The notes: generated by a model from the sequence alone, not told the origin. Counted from the first letter of the stretch, positions 1 to 11,150 are shown. The stretch is 64,000 nt of DNA from Antilocapra americana (GCA_007570785.1 ML662465.1:5157902-5221901), one strand, 5' to 3'. Translations and numbers: made by a program.

Positions 1-27
1 AAAGACCTTTTAAAAATTAATATATGG
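1..27 (+). repeat. Left flank of L1 insertion, with 5' target-site duplication at 12-27
   Basis: Bases 12-27 (AAAAATTAATATATGG) recur exactly at 1731-1746, immediately after the poly(A) of the L1 that begins at 28. They are preceded by TTTT at 8-11, giving the TT/AAAA-type nick site of L1 endonuclease. This fixes the insertion ends and shows that the L1 is 5'-truncated by the insertion itself, not by the window edge. Confidence 0.93.
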
Positions 28-1335
28 TGTTCATGGATTGGAAGAATCAATATAGTGAAAATGAGTATACTACCTAAAGCAATCTATAGATTCAATGCAA
101 TTCCTATCAAGCTACCAGAGGTCTTCTTCAAAGAATTAGAACAAATAATTTCTCAATTTGTATGGAAATACAAAAAACCTCGTATAGCCAAAGAAATCTT
201 GAGAAAGAAGAATGGAACTGGAGGAATCAACCTACCTGACTTTAGGCTATACTACAAATCCACAGTCATTAAGACAGTATGGTACTGGCACAAAGACAGA
301 AACATAGATCAATGGAACAGAATAGAAAGCCCAGAGATAAATCCACGCATCTATGGACACCTTATCTTTGACAAAGGAGCCAAGAATATACAATGGAGAA
401 AAGACAACCTCTTTAACAAGTGGTGCTGGGAAAACTGGACAGCCACTTGTAAAAGAATGAAACTAGATCACTTTCTAACACCATACACAAAGATAAACTC
501 AAAATGGATTAAAGATCTAAGCATAAGACCAGAAACTATAAAACTCCTAGAGGATAACATAGGCAAAACACTCTCTGCTATAATCCAAAGCGGGATACTC
601 CATGACCCACCTCCCAGAATATTGGAAATAAAAACACGAATAAACAAATGGGACCTAATTAAAATTAAAAGCTTTTGCACAACAAAGGAAACTATAAGCA
701 AGGTGAAAAGACAGCCTTCAGAATGGGAGAAAATAATAGCCAATGAAGCAACAGACAAACAATTAATCTCAAAAATTTACAAACAACTCCTGCAGCTTCA
801 TTCTAGAAAAATAAACAACCCAATTAAAAAGTGGGCCAAAGAACTTAACAGACATTTCTCCAAAGAAGATATAAAAATGGCTAACAAACACATGAAAAGA
901 TGCTCAACATCACTCATTATCAGAGAAATGCAAATCAAAACCACAATGAGGTACCACTTTACACCAGTCAGAATGGCTGCCATCCAAAAGTCTACAAGCA
1001 ATAAATGCTGGAGAGGATGTGGAGAAAAGGGAACCCTCTTACACTGTTGGTGGGAATGCAAACTAGTACAGCCACTATGGAAAACAGTGTGGAGGTTCCT
1101 TAAAAAGCTGCAAATAGACCTGCCATATGACCCGGCAATCCCACTGCTGGGCATATACACCGAGGAAACCAGAATTGAAAGAGCCACATGCACCCCAATG
1201 TTCATCGCTGCATTGTTTACAATAGCCAGGACATGGAAGCAACCTAGATGCCCATCAACTGACGAATGGATAAGAAAGCTGTGGTATATATACACAATGG
1301 AATATTACTCAGCATTAAAAAAAAAATTCATTTGA
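28..1335 (+). pseudogene. L1 ORF2p C-terminal fragment
   Basis: The frame is open from the left edge of the window; residues from about base 28 onward are L1 ORF2p sequence downstream of the reverse-transcriptase domain (start of the segment reads CSWIGRINI). The cysteine-histidine motif of the L1 C-terminal domain (C-x3-C-x7-H-x4-C) is intact at 1006-1059. The frame ends early because an A-run at 1317-1326 has 10 As. The sister copy near 30186-30194 has 9 As and reads on for about 37 more codons to the usual end. There is no start codon of its own and no expectation of expression. Confidence 0.92.
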
Positions 1336-1730
1336 AGCAATTCTACTCAGATGGACGAAACTGGAGCCCATTATCCAGAGTGAAGTAAGCCAGAAGCAAA
1401 AACAACAATACAGTATATTAACACATATATATGGAATTTAGAAAGACAGTAATGAGAACCCAACATGGGAGACAACAAAAGGAACGCAGATGTATAGAAT
1501 AGACTTGTGGACTTTGTGGATGAGGGTAAGGGTGGGATGAGATGGGAGAAGGGCATTGAAGCATGTTAATTGTCATGTGTCTAATCAATCGCCAGCCCAG
1601 GATTGATGCTCGGGACTGGTGCAGCGAGATTTCCCGGGGGGGAGGGAGGAGGGAGGGGGGACCCGGAGGGGAAGCATATGTAAACCCATGGTGATATCAT
1701 GACAATGTATGGCAAAAACAATAATAAAAA
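28..1730 (+). mobile_element. Recent 5'-truncated L1 (ruminant L1-BT type), 3' end
   Basis: About 1.7 kb of L1 3' end: the last part of ORF2, a 3' UTR with a long G/A polypurine tract near 1635-1672, and a poly(A) ending at 1735 (the last As are shared with the target duplication). It is flanked by a perfect 16-bp duplication. From 642 onward it is nearly identical to the copy at 29511-30609, and its 3' UTR also matches the minus-strand copy at 49095-49352, so the three belong to one young subfamily. No promoter, ORF1, endonuclease or RT domain is present, so it cannot move by itself. Confidence 0.95.
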
Positions 1731-1746
1731 AAAAATTAATATATGG
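1731..1746 (+). repeat. 3' target-site duplication of the first L1
   Basis: Exact 16-base copy of 12-27, directly after the L1 poly(A). The leading As are ambiguous between tail and duplication. Confidence 0.93.
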
Positions 1747-2560
1747 AAGACCAATAACCTAATAGCAAACAAAGTTAAGCAGAACAGGTACAAGTTCTCA
1801 AGAAAAGAGATTTAAGGGATTTATAAGCATCTTGACAGAGATGCTCAGCTTGGCTGCTGAGTGAAGAAATACAGTGAGATACCAGTGTTCACCCATCAGA
1901 ACCACTAAGATTAAAATGTTTGACAAGAGACTAAGTTTAAAAGGAAGTATAAACACACATCTTCACACATTGTTGGTATGAGCACATATTGGTCTAGCTT
2001 CTTTGAAAGGAAATTATTAGGTAACTCTCAAAAGTTTAAAATGGGGGGGAATCTTTGACCTAAGAACTCTATCTAGTTTCAGGAATTTATCCTAGACATA
2101 CTCTCAAATCTAAGATGTGTTTGCTCAAGGTTGTTTTTTCAGTCACTGTTTGCAGCTAAAAAATGGGAAATATTCTTTTCTAATTAATGGGGAAAGTATT
2201 TAATATATTACAGAGCTTACACACAAGAATATTACAAAGCCATTTGTTAATGAGGTGGATTTTTATGAAATTATATTAAACAATTCCCCAGACATACAGT
2301 TTGGGGCTTGAAAGTTTGTATGTGATATAGCCACTAGTGGAAAAAGAGTCAAGGATGAGAGAGAGAAAGAGATAAGAGACAGAAATATGAGAGACAGACA
2401 GACAGTCAATACACAGAAAAAATTTGAAAACTTACAAGAGAAAGTGATACTAGTCATTGTTCCTGAGGGTTCGGATAAAAGAGAAATTTCATTTTCACTA
2501 CATACACTTTGTTACTCTTGGAGTGTTACCCTTTTATTGTTTTTTTCTATTAAATATTTC
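1747..2560 (+). mobile_element. Old LINE remnant (L1/HAL1-like), host of the first L1
   Basis: Diverged sequence resembling the ORF2 C-terminal region and 3' part of ancient mammalian L1/HAL1, for example around 1890-2080. The left flank (1-11) would be its continuation. It is heavily mutated with no useful reading frame. A GA-rich stretch lies at about 2355-2410. The family assignment is from pattern memory only. Confidence 0.5.
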
Positions 2561-2829
2561 CATGAAAGCTATTAAGATGAAAGAAAGTAAAATTCACCCA
2601 TAATCTTAATTATAAAAAAAATTTTTTTACAAAGAAGACATAAGATCCCCTCCCCCAATTAACCACTAACAGGTACTGAGTTCAGATTCTTATAGAACTG
2701 TTTATGCAAACTGATGGGATGATACTTTGGCTTTCACGTAAGGATTTTTCTACACTTTCTCCCCACTGCCTTTCCTGCACCCTCAAGGGCAGAGAGCCAG
2801 CTTTGAAAGTCCTTGGCCAGAAGGTTCCC

Positions 2830-3407
2830 TGTTGTTGTTCAGTTGCTTGGTCATGTCCAACTCTTGGCAACCCTATGGACTACAGCACACCAGGCTTCCC
2901 TGTCCTTCACCATCTCCTGAAGCTTGCTCAAACTCATAACCATTGAATCAGTGATGCCATCCAACCATGTCATCCTCTGTCGCCCCCTTCTTCTCCTGCC
3001 CTCAATCTTTCCCAGCATTGAGATCTTTTCCAGTGAGTCGTCTCTTTGCATCAAGTGGCCAAACTATTGGAACTTCAGCTTCAACATCAGTCCTTCCAAT
3101 GAATATTCAGGGTTGATTTCCTTTAGGACTAAGTAGTTGGATCTCCTTGCAGTTCAAGAGTCTTCTCCAGCAACGCAGTTTGAAAGCATCAGTTTTTCAG
3201 CCCCCAGCCTTCTTTATGGTCCAGCTCTCACATTCATACATGACTACTGGAAAAACCATAGCTTTGACTATATGGACTTGTGTTGGCAAAGTTATGTCTC
3301 TGCTTTTTAATACACTCTAGGTTTGTCATAGCTTTTCTTCCAAGGAGTAAGCATGTTTTAATTCCATGGCTGCAGTCACCATCTGCAGTGATTTTTGGAA
3401 CCCCAAA
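2830..3407 (-). mobile_element. BovB (RTE) LINE 3' fragment
   Basis: On the minus strand this reads as the last 0.58 kb of the BovB polyprotein plus the short 3' end. The plus-strand reading begins with the mirror of the BovB terminus (a GTT repeat followed by CAGTTGCTTGG). Frameshifts and stops break it up. It faces the plus-strand BovB copy at 3785-5690, so the two form an inverted pair. Confidence 0.9.
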
Positions 3408-3639
3408 ATCATGGGGGTGCCTGATTCACCTCACAGAGGCAGAGAGCAAAGCATGAGTATTAGGAGGCATTTACACATTCAAATAGGAGGAAGAGAGCAG
3501 TAGAGGAGCAGGAGGAAGAGGAAAGAACTTAGAGCAGCCCAAGTGTGCCAAAAATAACCTAGAGGAGGCAGCTGAGTAATAATGCGATCAGATAAGAAAA
3601 AGAAAGTACTGAAGGGAAGAGTGAGAATTTCCATTAGTG
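3408..3639. other. Unassigned spacer
   Basis: Purine-rich sequence with no gene, RNA or repeat I can name; it joins a minus-strand BovB end to an old L1 scrap. Confidence 0.4.
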
Positions 3640-3784
3640 TGAAGGACATGAAAAGGCAATTCACAGAAAAGGAAATACAAATGGCTCATACACATAGGAG
3701 AAAACATTCAATCTCTTACACAATTAAGAGAATGCAAATTAAAACAATAATGAGACACCATTTTCCTCTGTTGGACTGACAAAA
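3640..3784 (+). mobile_element. Old L1 ORF2 scrap
   Basis: About 145 bases matching the conserved L1 ORF2 region that encodes the KRQFTEKEIQMA / IKRMQIKT blocks; it is present here in one open frame before a stop. It is cut off by the BovB copy that follows. Confidence 0.7.
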
Positions 3785-5690
3785 GGAAGGTAGATGCCAG
3801 CTGGTAAGCGCCTCTGAGAAATGCAAGAAGGCAAAATGTTTGTCTGAGAGGCCTTACAAATAGCTAAGAAGAGAAGCAAAAGGCAAAGGAGAAAGGGAAA
3901 GGTATATCCAACTGAATGCAGAGTTCCAGAGAATAGCAAGGAGAGATAAGAAAACCTTAAGTGAACAATGTAAAGAAGCAGAGGAAAACAATAGAATAGG
4001 AAAGACTAGAGATCTCTTCAAGAAAATTTGAGATACCAAGGGAACATTTCATACAAAGATGGGCACAGTAAAGGACAGAAATGGCAAGGACCTAACGGAA
4101 GCAGAAGATATTAAGAAGTGGCAAGAATACACTGCAGAACAATACAAAAAAGATCTTAATGACCCAGATAAACACAATGATGTGGTCATTCACCTAGAGC
4201 CAGACATCCTGGAGTGAGAAGTCAAGTGGGCTTTAGGAAGCATCACTACAAACAAAGCTAGTGAAGTTGATGAAATTTCAGCTGAGATATTTCAAATCCT
4301 AAAAGATGATGTTATAGTGCTATACTCAATATGGCAGCAAATTTGGAAAACTCAGCAGTGGCCACAGGAGTGGAAAATGTCAGTTTTCATTCCAATCCCA
4401 AAGAAAGACAAATTATCATATAATTGTGCTCATTTCACATGCTCGCAAGGTAATGCTTTAAAATCCTTCAAGCTAGTATGTGAACCAAGAGCTTTCAGAT
4501 GTTCAAGCTGGATTTAGAAAAGGCAGAGGAACCAGAGATCAAATTGCCAACATCTGTTGGATCATAGAAAAAGCAAGAAAATTCCAGCAAAACATCTACT
4601 TCTGCTTCATTGACTACACCAAAGGCTTTAACTGTGTGGATTACAACAAACCGTGGAAAATTCTTAAAGCGATGGGAATACCAGACCACCTGACCTGCCT
4701 CCTGAGAAATGTGTATGCAGGTCAAGAAGCAACAGAACTGGATGTGAAACAACAGACAGGCTCAAAATTGAGAAAGGAGTATGTCAAAGCTGTATATTGT
4801 CATCTTTCTTATTTAACTTCTATGCAGAGTACATCATGTGACATGTTGGGCTGGATAACTCACAGGCTGGAATCAAGATTGCCAGGAGAAATATCAACAA
4901 CCTCAGTTATGCAGATGATACAACTCTAATGACAGAAAGCAAAGAAGAATTAAAGAGCCGCTTGAAGAAAGTGAAAGAGGAGGGTGAAAAAGCTGCTTTA
5001 AAACTCAACATTCAAAAAACTAAGATCATGATATCCAGTCCTGTCACTTTATGGCAAAAATGGGGAAAAAAGTGGAAACAGTGACAGATTTTATTTTCTT
5101 GGACACCAAAATCACTGCAGATGGTGACTGCAGCCGTGAAATTAAAAGCTATGAAAAAATTAAAAGAAATGAAAAGAAAAGCTATGACAAACTAGACAGC
5201 GCATTAAAAAGCAGAGACATCACTTTACCAACAAATGTCCACAGAGTCAAAGCTATGTTTTTTCCAGTGGTCATGTATGGATGTGAGAACTGGACCATAA
5301 AGAAGGCTGAGCACCTAAAAATTTTTGCTTTCAAACCGTGGTGCTGGAGAAGACTCTTGTGAGTCCCTTAGACAGCAACGAGATCAAACCAGTCAATCCT
5401 AAAGGAAATCAACCCTGAATTTCCATTGGAAGGGCTGATGTTGAAGCTGAAGCTCCAATACTTTGGCCACCTTATGGCAAGAGCTGACTCATTGGAAAAG
5501 ACCCTGATGCTGGGAAAGACTGAGGGCAGGAGGAGAAGCGGATAATAGAGAATGAGATGGTTGGATGGCATCCCTGACTCAATGGACATGAGTTTCAGCA
5601 AACTCCAGGAGATGGTAAAGGACAGGGAAGCCTGGCATGATGCAATAAATGGGTCACAAAGAGCCAGATACAACTGACCAATTAAACAAT
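3785..5690 (+). mobile_element. BovB (RTE) LINE, 5'-truncated, RT to 3' end
   Basis: About 1.9 kb of BovB covering the linker, the reverse transcriptase and the C-terminal region to the terminus. The order of conserved blocks is as in BovB: FRKGRGTRDQIAN near 4510, FIDYTKGFNCVDYNK near 4605, the catalytic YADD at 4908-4919, and the CENWTIKKAEH block near 5283-5320. The endonuclease half is absent. Frameshifts and stops separate the blocks into at least three frames, so it is dead. Confidence 0.93.
4480..5362 (+). pseudogene. BovB reverse-transcriptase domain, frameshifted
   Basis: The RT fingers/palm run in one frame from 4480, but at the active site the open frame has slipped: YADD is encoded at 4908-4919 in a different frame from the upstream block. 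A third frame (5051-5362) carries the downstream C-terminal part. RTE-type RT normally primes at target nicks made by its own endonuclease, and none is encoded here. Confidence 0.85.
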
Positions 5691-6267
5691 AACAACCATA
5701 ACAGTACCTTTATGTTTTAGTTTATTAACTTGAAGCTATACTGTCTTCATTACTAAGAAAGAAATATAATTTAGCTCTGCTTTGCTCTCCTTTTCTGGTT
5801 CTCCAGTTTCATGTGATACTATTTTTAGTGAATTCCTGCAGACAGTGAATAAATATATTCACTAGGTCTACACACAGTAAGTTCTTTTCTGGGTGCTTGT
5901 TTGGTCTTGCAGCTTTCTTATTTTATCTTTTTTTTTTGCCTTTGTGATTTTAAATAATACATTTAATCCCTTATTTTTTATATCCACAAAAGTCATCCTA
6001 ATTCATATGAACTCAGGTTTTTTGCTTTTGTGCTTTTGCAAATACTAGAGACTAGCTCTGATTAGAGCTCTCAAATGAGTGGGAAGTTACAGAAAGAAAA
6101 GGATGCTGACGAGTTAGTGGGGTGTTTTACAGAATCCAAGGATGGGCTGAAGAGCCGGGGCTCAGCAGTGGGAGCAGACGGGACAGCTTTTAAGCCAGAG
6201 AAGCAGCGGGAAAGTGCGGGCTCCCTCCAGCTCCACTGGGTCCACTTGGGATAGGGTTGTGTACCGT
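5691..6267. other. No gene seen
   Basis: AT-rich to mixed unique-looking sequence between two BovB copies. I see no coding region, RNA gene or clear repeat. Confidence 0.5.
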
Positions 6268-6920
6268 AGTTCAGTTCAGTTCAGTCGCTCAGCTGTGTTT
6301 GACTCTTTGCAACCCCATGGACTATAGCACACCAGGCCTCCCTGTCCATCGCCAACTCCCGGAGTTTACGCAAACTCACGTCCACTGAGTGGGTGATGCC
6401 ATCCAAACATCTCATCCTCTATCGTCCCCTTCTTCTCCTGCCTTCAATCTTTCCCAGCATCAGGGTCTTTTCCAATGAGTCAGTTCTTCGCATCAGGTGG
6501 CCAAAGTATTGGAGTTTCAGCTTCAACATCAGTCCTTCCAGTGCACATTCAGGACTGATCTCCTTTAGGATGGCCTGCTTGCATCTCCTTGCAGTCCAAG
6601 GGACTCTCAAGCATCTTCTCCAACACCACAGTTCAAAAGCATCAATTCTTTGGCGCTCAGCTTTCTTTATAGTCCAACTCTCACATCCATACATGACCAC
6701 TGGGAAAACCATAGCTTTGACTAGACAGACATTTGCTGGCAAAGGAATGTCTCTGCTTTTTAATATGCTGTCTAGGTTGGTCATAACTTTTCTCCCAAGG
6801 AGCAAGTGTCTTTTAATTTCATGGCTGCAGTCACCATCGGCAGTGATTTTGGAGCCCAATAAAATAAAGCCTGTCACTGTTTCCACTGTTTCCCCATCTA
6901 TTTGCCATGAAGTCATGGGA
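6268..6920 (-). mobile_element. BovB (RTE) LINE 3' fragment
   Basis: Plus-strand reading starts with the repeated GTTCAGTTCA motif of the BovB terminus. The minus strand translates to the BovB C-terminus over about 187 codons, the longest intact stretch of that region here (blocks CESWTIKKAE and [12 protein letters not shown]). It is truncated upstream of the RT. Confidence 0.93.
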
Positions 6921-7300
6921 CCATAGACATGGCTGCTAAGACAATCTGGAGAAAGGTGGGCCTTTTGCATCGCAGTGCCCACAACTGGTGCTTGTCACAC
7001 AGACAATCAACTCTCTATGCCTCAGAAGGTCATTGAATGGAATGGACTCAGGGTCTTTCTGGAGGAAAAACATAATATGACTCCTACCTCTCACGACAGA
7101 ACTACCTAGAAACCAGACTGCCCATGCCCCCAGGGGCCTGGTTCTCTCTCCCTCAGTGAGCCCCCAGGTTCCTTTGCACCCACTTTTCTAGGCAGATCCT
7201 TGCTTTAGTGGACCGAGTTAACAGGCAATCTGTACAGAGGGACTGGACGTCAGTATTCTCCTTTCTGAGCACAAAGGCGCAGGTCTGCCCCCTGGTGGAA
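6921..7300. other. No gene seen
   Basis: Short unique-looking stretch with no coding or repeat signal that I can support. Confidence 0.45.
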
Positions 7301-7618
7301 GTGAAGTGAAGTGACAGTTGCTCAGTCGTGTCCGACTCTGCGACCCCATGGACTATACAGTCCATGGAACTCTCTAGGCCGCAACACTGGAGTGGGTAGC
7401 CTTTCTCTTCTCCCGAGGATCTTCCCAACCCAGGGATCGAACCCAGGTCTCCCACACTGCAGACGGATTCTTTACCAGCTGAACTACAAGGGAAGCCCAA
7501 GAATACTGGAGTGGGTAGCCTATCCCTTCTCCAGTGGATCTTCCTGACCCAGGAATAGAACCAGGGTCTCCTGCTTTGCAGGTAGATTCTTTACCAACTG
7601 AGCCATCAGGGGAGCCCC
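7301..7618 (-). mobile_element. Bov-A2-type SINE (dimeric)
   Basis: Minus-strand SINE. Plus-strand reading shows the CAGTCGTGTCCGACTC head and two successive copies of the ~115-base A unit (near 7385-7500 and 7501-7618), each ending in the GAGCCATCAGGG-type mirror of the SINE start. The duplicated unit is the hallmark of Bov-A2. Confidence 0.9.
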
Positions 7619-7869
7619 CTGGTTGGGGGGGCCGCCAGATAACCTCAAGGAGGGAATGACTGCTGAACCATGTTGAGGTTGGGGAGGCCAGCTTCAGAGA
7701 AATACATGTAAAATGCATAGAAAAGAGCCTGGCACTGGCTAAGTACTATATAGGTGTGAGCTCAAACAAAACATGCTGTTAGTCTTGGGGGTCACACCTA
7801 CCTGAGTTCAGATGCCAGCCCCGCCGCATACTAGTTTTGAGGCTTTGAGCTGTATATGGGTTTCCTGTG

Positions 7870-8090
7870 TGCATGCTCAGTCACTCAGTCGTGTCCAATG
7901 TTTTGTGATCCCCTGGACTGTAGCCCACCAGGCTCCTCTGTCCGTGGGCTTATCCTGGCAAGAGTACTGGAGTGGGTTGCCATGCCCTCCTCCAGGGCGT
8001 CTTCCCAACCCAGGGTACGAACCCGCATCGCCTGTGGCTTTTGCATTGGTAGGTGGATTCTTTACCAGCTGGGAAGCCCATTGGCTTCCT
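7870..8090 (-). mobile_element. Bov-tA-type SINE
   Basis: Minus-strand, about 215 bases, with the TCAGTCGTGTCC block at one end and the mirror of the GGGCTTCC start at the other. A single A unit is present. Confidence 0.88.
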
Positions 8091-8139
8091 AGGCCTGCTG
8101 AAACGTACCTCAAAGTGTTGGCTTTATAAAAACATACAC

Positions 8140-8570
8140 ATACATACCTGACTAGATTGTCTCACAGTTCCCCAGGCCAGAAGTCCAAAATCAAGGTATT
8201 GGCAGGACCCTGGTCCCTTTGAAATCGGTAGGGATCCTTTCTTGGCCCTTCCTAATCGCTAACAGTTTTCCAATTTCTTTCACAGTCCTCGGCTGGTAAG
8301 TGCATCACTGCTGTTCTCCATCTTCACGTGGTGGTCTTCCAGTGTCTATTATTTTGTTTTCCTCCTGCAAGTGTCTCTATCTGCGTCCACATGTCCCCTT
8401 TTATATAAGGATACCAGTCATATTGGGTTAGTGCCCACCCTACTCCTGTACGGCCTCATCCCAACTAATTACATCTACAATGACCCTTCTTCCAAATGAG
8501 GTCACATTCTGAGCACTGGGTTAGGACTTCACCATCCCTTTGAGGGCATTACACAATTCAGTCAATAGCA
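8140..8570 (-). mobile_element. Probable ancient LTR remnant (MaLR-like)
   Basis: The order of weakly conserved blocks (CTCACAGTTCCCCAGGCC near 8160, a TTTTATATAAGG near 8400, CCAAATGAGGTCACATT near 8490, CAATTCAGTCAATAGCA near 8550) matches a mammal-wide interspersed LTR-like repeat read in reverse. I am unsure of the family. Confidence 0.4.
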
Positions 8571-8579
8571 TATTTCTTT

Positions 8580-9020
8580 CCCTCCTAGGCCTCAGCTTCT
8601 TCAAGTGTAAAATGAAAATGAAAATAATTGTGGCTGGTTCATAGATGGATATATCTAAACATAGAATGAGGTTGAGATATTTCACTCAAACAAGTAGGAA
8701 GTTTCAGAGTAAAATGTATGCTATGGTTTGTGTGTTTGGATACGAACAGAACATTTCTGGAAGGATGCTTAAGAAAGACACTGCATTATCTCTGAGGAGG
8801 GGGACAAGGGAGGCTGATGGCAAGGGAAGGAGGGGGTGAGCCTTCCCATTAGGTCCTTTTAGTTCTGGTTGAATTGCTTTCTTTTATTTTTATAGTTTAA
8901 TGATAGAAAGTGGAATAAACCACAGTGGCTTCTGCCTGGTTGGGCTGCTGTGAGGATCAAATAAATGTGAATTGTAAACCACTTGGCCTGGTCAGTGCTC
9001 ATTTGAATGGTGACTGTGGG
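8580..9020 (+). repeat. Possible MIR SINE, split by unassigned sequence
   Basis: CCTCAGCTTCTTCAAGTGTAAAATG near 8590 and a GTGAGGATCAAATAAATG block near 8953 are the order expected of the middle and 3' parts of a MIR. The roughly 260 bases between are not assigned. Confidence 0.35.
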
Positions 9021-9054
9021 TATTCTCATTGCAGTTTTCACCGATAATAGCTCC

Positions 9055-9231
9055 AAATGGAAACAAGCTCAATTGTCCAATGAATGGGAAAGATTTACTC
9101 AGGAAATTACCGTACAGCCACTTGATTTATTATTAAGCAGCATAAAAATTACTTTGACCAGAAACCCACACTAACAAGGAAAACTATTCACAATATAATG
9201 GAAAGGGGAAAATAAAAAGCAGGATCCTTTC
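9055..9231 (+). mobile_element. Old LINE remnant, left part
   Basis: Resembles the 3' region of ancient L1/HAL1 (the CTCAATTGTCCAATGAATGG block). It appears to continue at 10113-10320 after the BovB insertion. Confidence 0.5.
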
Positions 9232-10112
9232 AGTTCAGTCGCTCAGTTGTGTCCGACTCTTTGCGACCCCATGAACCGCAGCACGCCAGGCCTCCCTGTC
9301 CATTGTCAACTCCCAGAGTCCACCTAAACCCATGGCCATCGAGTCAGTAATGCCATCCAGCCATCTCATCATCTGTCATCCCCTTCTGCTCCCATCTTCA
9401 ATCTTTCCCAGCATCAGGGTCTTTTCCAATGAGTCAACTCTTCGCATGAGGTGGCCAAAGTATTGGAGTTTCAGCTTCAACATCAGACCTTCCAATGAAC
9501 ACCCAGGACTGATCTCCTTTAGGATGGCCTGGTTGGATCCCCTTGCTGTCCAAGGGACTCTCAAGAGGCTTCTCCAACACCTCAGTTCAAAAGCATCAAT
9601 TCTTCGGCACTCAGCTTTCTTTATAGTCCAACTCTCACATCCACACATGACTACTGGAAAAACCATAGCCTTGACTAAATGGACCTTTGTTGGCAAAATA
9701 ATGTCTCTGCTTTTTAATATGCTATCTAGGTTGGTCATAACTTTCCTTCCAAGGAGTAAGCGTCTTTTAATTTCATGGCTGCAGTCACCATCTGCGGTGA
9801 TTTTGGAGCCCAGAAAAATAAAGTCAGCCACTGTTTCCCCATCTATTTGCCATGAAATGATGGGACAGGATGCCATGATCTTAGTTTTCTGAATGTTGAG
9901 CTTTAAGCCAACTTTTTCACTCTCCTCTTTCACTTTCATCAAGAGGCTCTTTAGTTCTTCTCCACTTTCTGCCATAAAGGTGGTGTCATCTGTATATCTG
10001 AAGTTATTGATATTTCTCCCAGCAATCTGGATTCCAGCCCAGCGTTTCTCATGATGTACCCTGCATATAAGTTAAATAAGCAGGATGACAATATACAGCC
10101 TTGATGTACAAA
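9232..10112 (-). mobile_element. BovB (RTE) LINE, 3' fragment reaching the RT active site
   Basis: About 880 bases. On the minus strand it carries the BovB C-terminal region over about 199 codons (LNIQKTKIMASCP through [12 protein letters not shown]). Further upstream it reaches the region around the catalytic motif and the preceding NLYAGYIM-like block near 10040-10080. It lies inside an older LINE. Confidence 0.93.
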
Positions 10113-10325
10113 CTTCAAATTTTGTAGCATTTTTAAAATAATGTAAAATTAATATGAGTATATTATAATTAATGCAAATATAATATAAAATATAATGGAA
10201 TACAAATGCAATGTAACCAGTATAAAAGAGTAGCTTTGCAGGGTAGCAGAATTATGATTTTTTTATCCTTCTTTTTTTCTGTTTGTTAATAGTTTCCATT
10301 TCTTTTCTTTCTTTTTTTTTTTTTT
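10113..10325 (+). mobile_element. Old LINE remnant, right part; AT-rich
   Basis: AT-rich continuation of the old LINE broken by BovB, ending in a T-run at about 10308-10325. Evidence is composition and position only. Confidence 0.35.
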
Positions 10326-10739
10326 AAGGAACATGCCTTATTTTTACAAGGGGAAAAAAAATCATTGGAAGTAAAACAGGAGTGAGAGATTAAATGACAT
10401 TTTAGTGACATTATTTCTCCTTTAGAAGGACTTAATGTCCAGGCAAATGATCACCTTCCCTACTCTACAGAAACCCTCATTTTCCAGAGAGAGAAAGCCA
10501 GCTCCAACATCATGTCTGAGAAGCTGATACCAAGCAGGATCCTGTGGGACTTCTAGGCACAAAAGCCTTTCTGGGTCCCCTATTTCTTTGATTATAAGAA
10601 ATAGGCTTCATTCAGCCTCTATGAGCTTCCCCAAGTTCCTAGAACTTTCAAGCAGTTGTTAATTGGGGAAGAGAGGGGATGTAAAACAAGGGGAAAACAA
10701 ACAGTCAAGAGAAACAGTAGTCAGTCTTGGGGCAGGGTC

Positions 10740-11150
10740 CTGGCTCCTCATCAAGGCATACCTACAATGCTGTCTTTGAGCTGCTTTGTAGATACTGAAA
10801 CACCCATCAGGTAGGAGAAGTTACGGCTAAGGACAGTATGCTGCCCACAAGCAAGTAGACCCCAGACCAGTTTGAACCAGAATGGTGATGATGCTCACTC
10901 CCATATACCTCAGCACCAACCAGTCAGAAGAATGTCCATGAGCTGGCCATACCCTTCTCCATGAACACCCTCAGATTCCTCACTACCCCTTGCAGGTTAG
11001 GACACACAGTATTTAGGGCCTTTTGTATCCTTTTTTTGCCTAGCAAAGCACTCAAAGCTGTTCTTTTCTATTTCACCCAAAACTCTGCCTCCAAGATTTA
11101 ATTCAGTGTTGGGGTACAGAGGCTAGATTTGGCTTCAAAGCTACATTTTT
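10740..11150 (+). mobile_element. Truncated LTR remnant
   Basis: Resembles the fuller plus-strand LTR at 21990-22610: shared block order includes AACCAGTC(A/T)GA-GAATGTCCATGAGCTG near 10919 and an AAGCTGTTCTTTTCTATTTCACC block near 11055 that follows a decayed polyadenylation signal. The TATA region is poorly preserved. The sequence before it (10330-10740) holds nothing I can assign. Confidence 0.4.

Noticed and set aside
798..1295. 165-codon minus-strand frame, repeated at 29667-30164
   Set aside because: Antisense of L1 ORF2. Present in both copies only because the copies are near-identical.
55..1335. 426-codon open frame as a host gene
   Set aside because: It is L1 ORF2p C-terminus with the element's 3' UTR, tail and target duplication around it. 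The apparent start is a GTG inside the ORF.
6393..6926. 177-codon plus-strand frame, and similar ones at 9332-9892 and 35406-35954
   Set aside because: Antisense of the BovB C-terminal region, where the reverse complement happens to be open.
7812..8129. Overlapping 78-105 codon frames on both strands
   Set aside because: They lie in a Bov SINE; the same peptides recur at every SINE copy.
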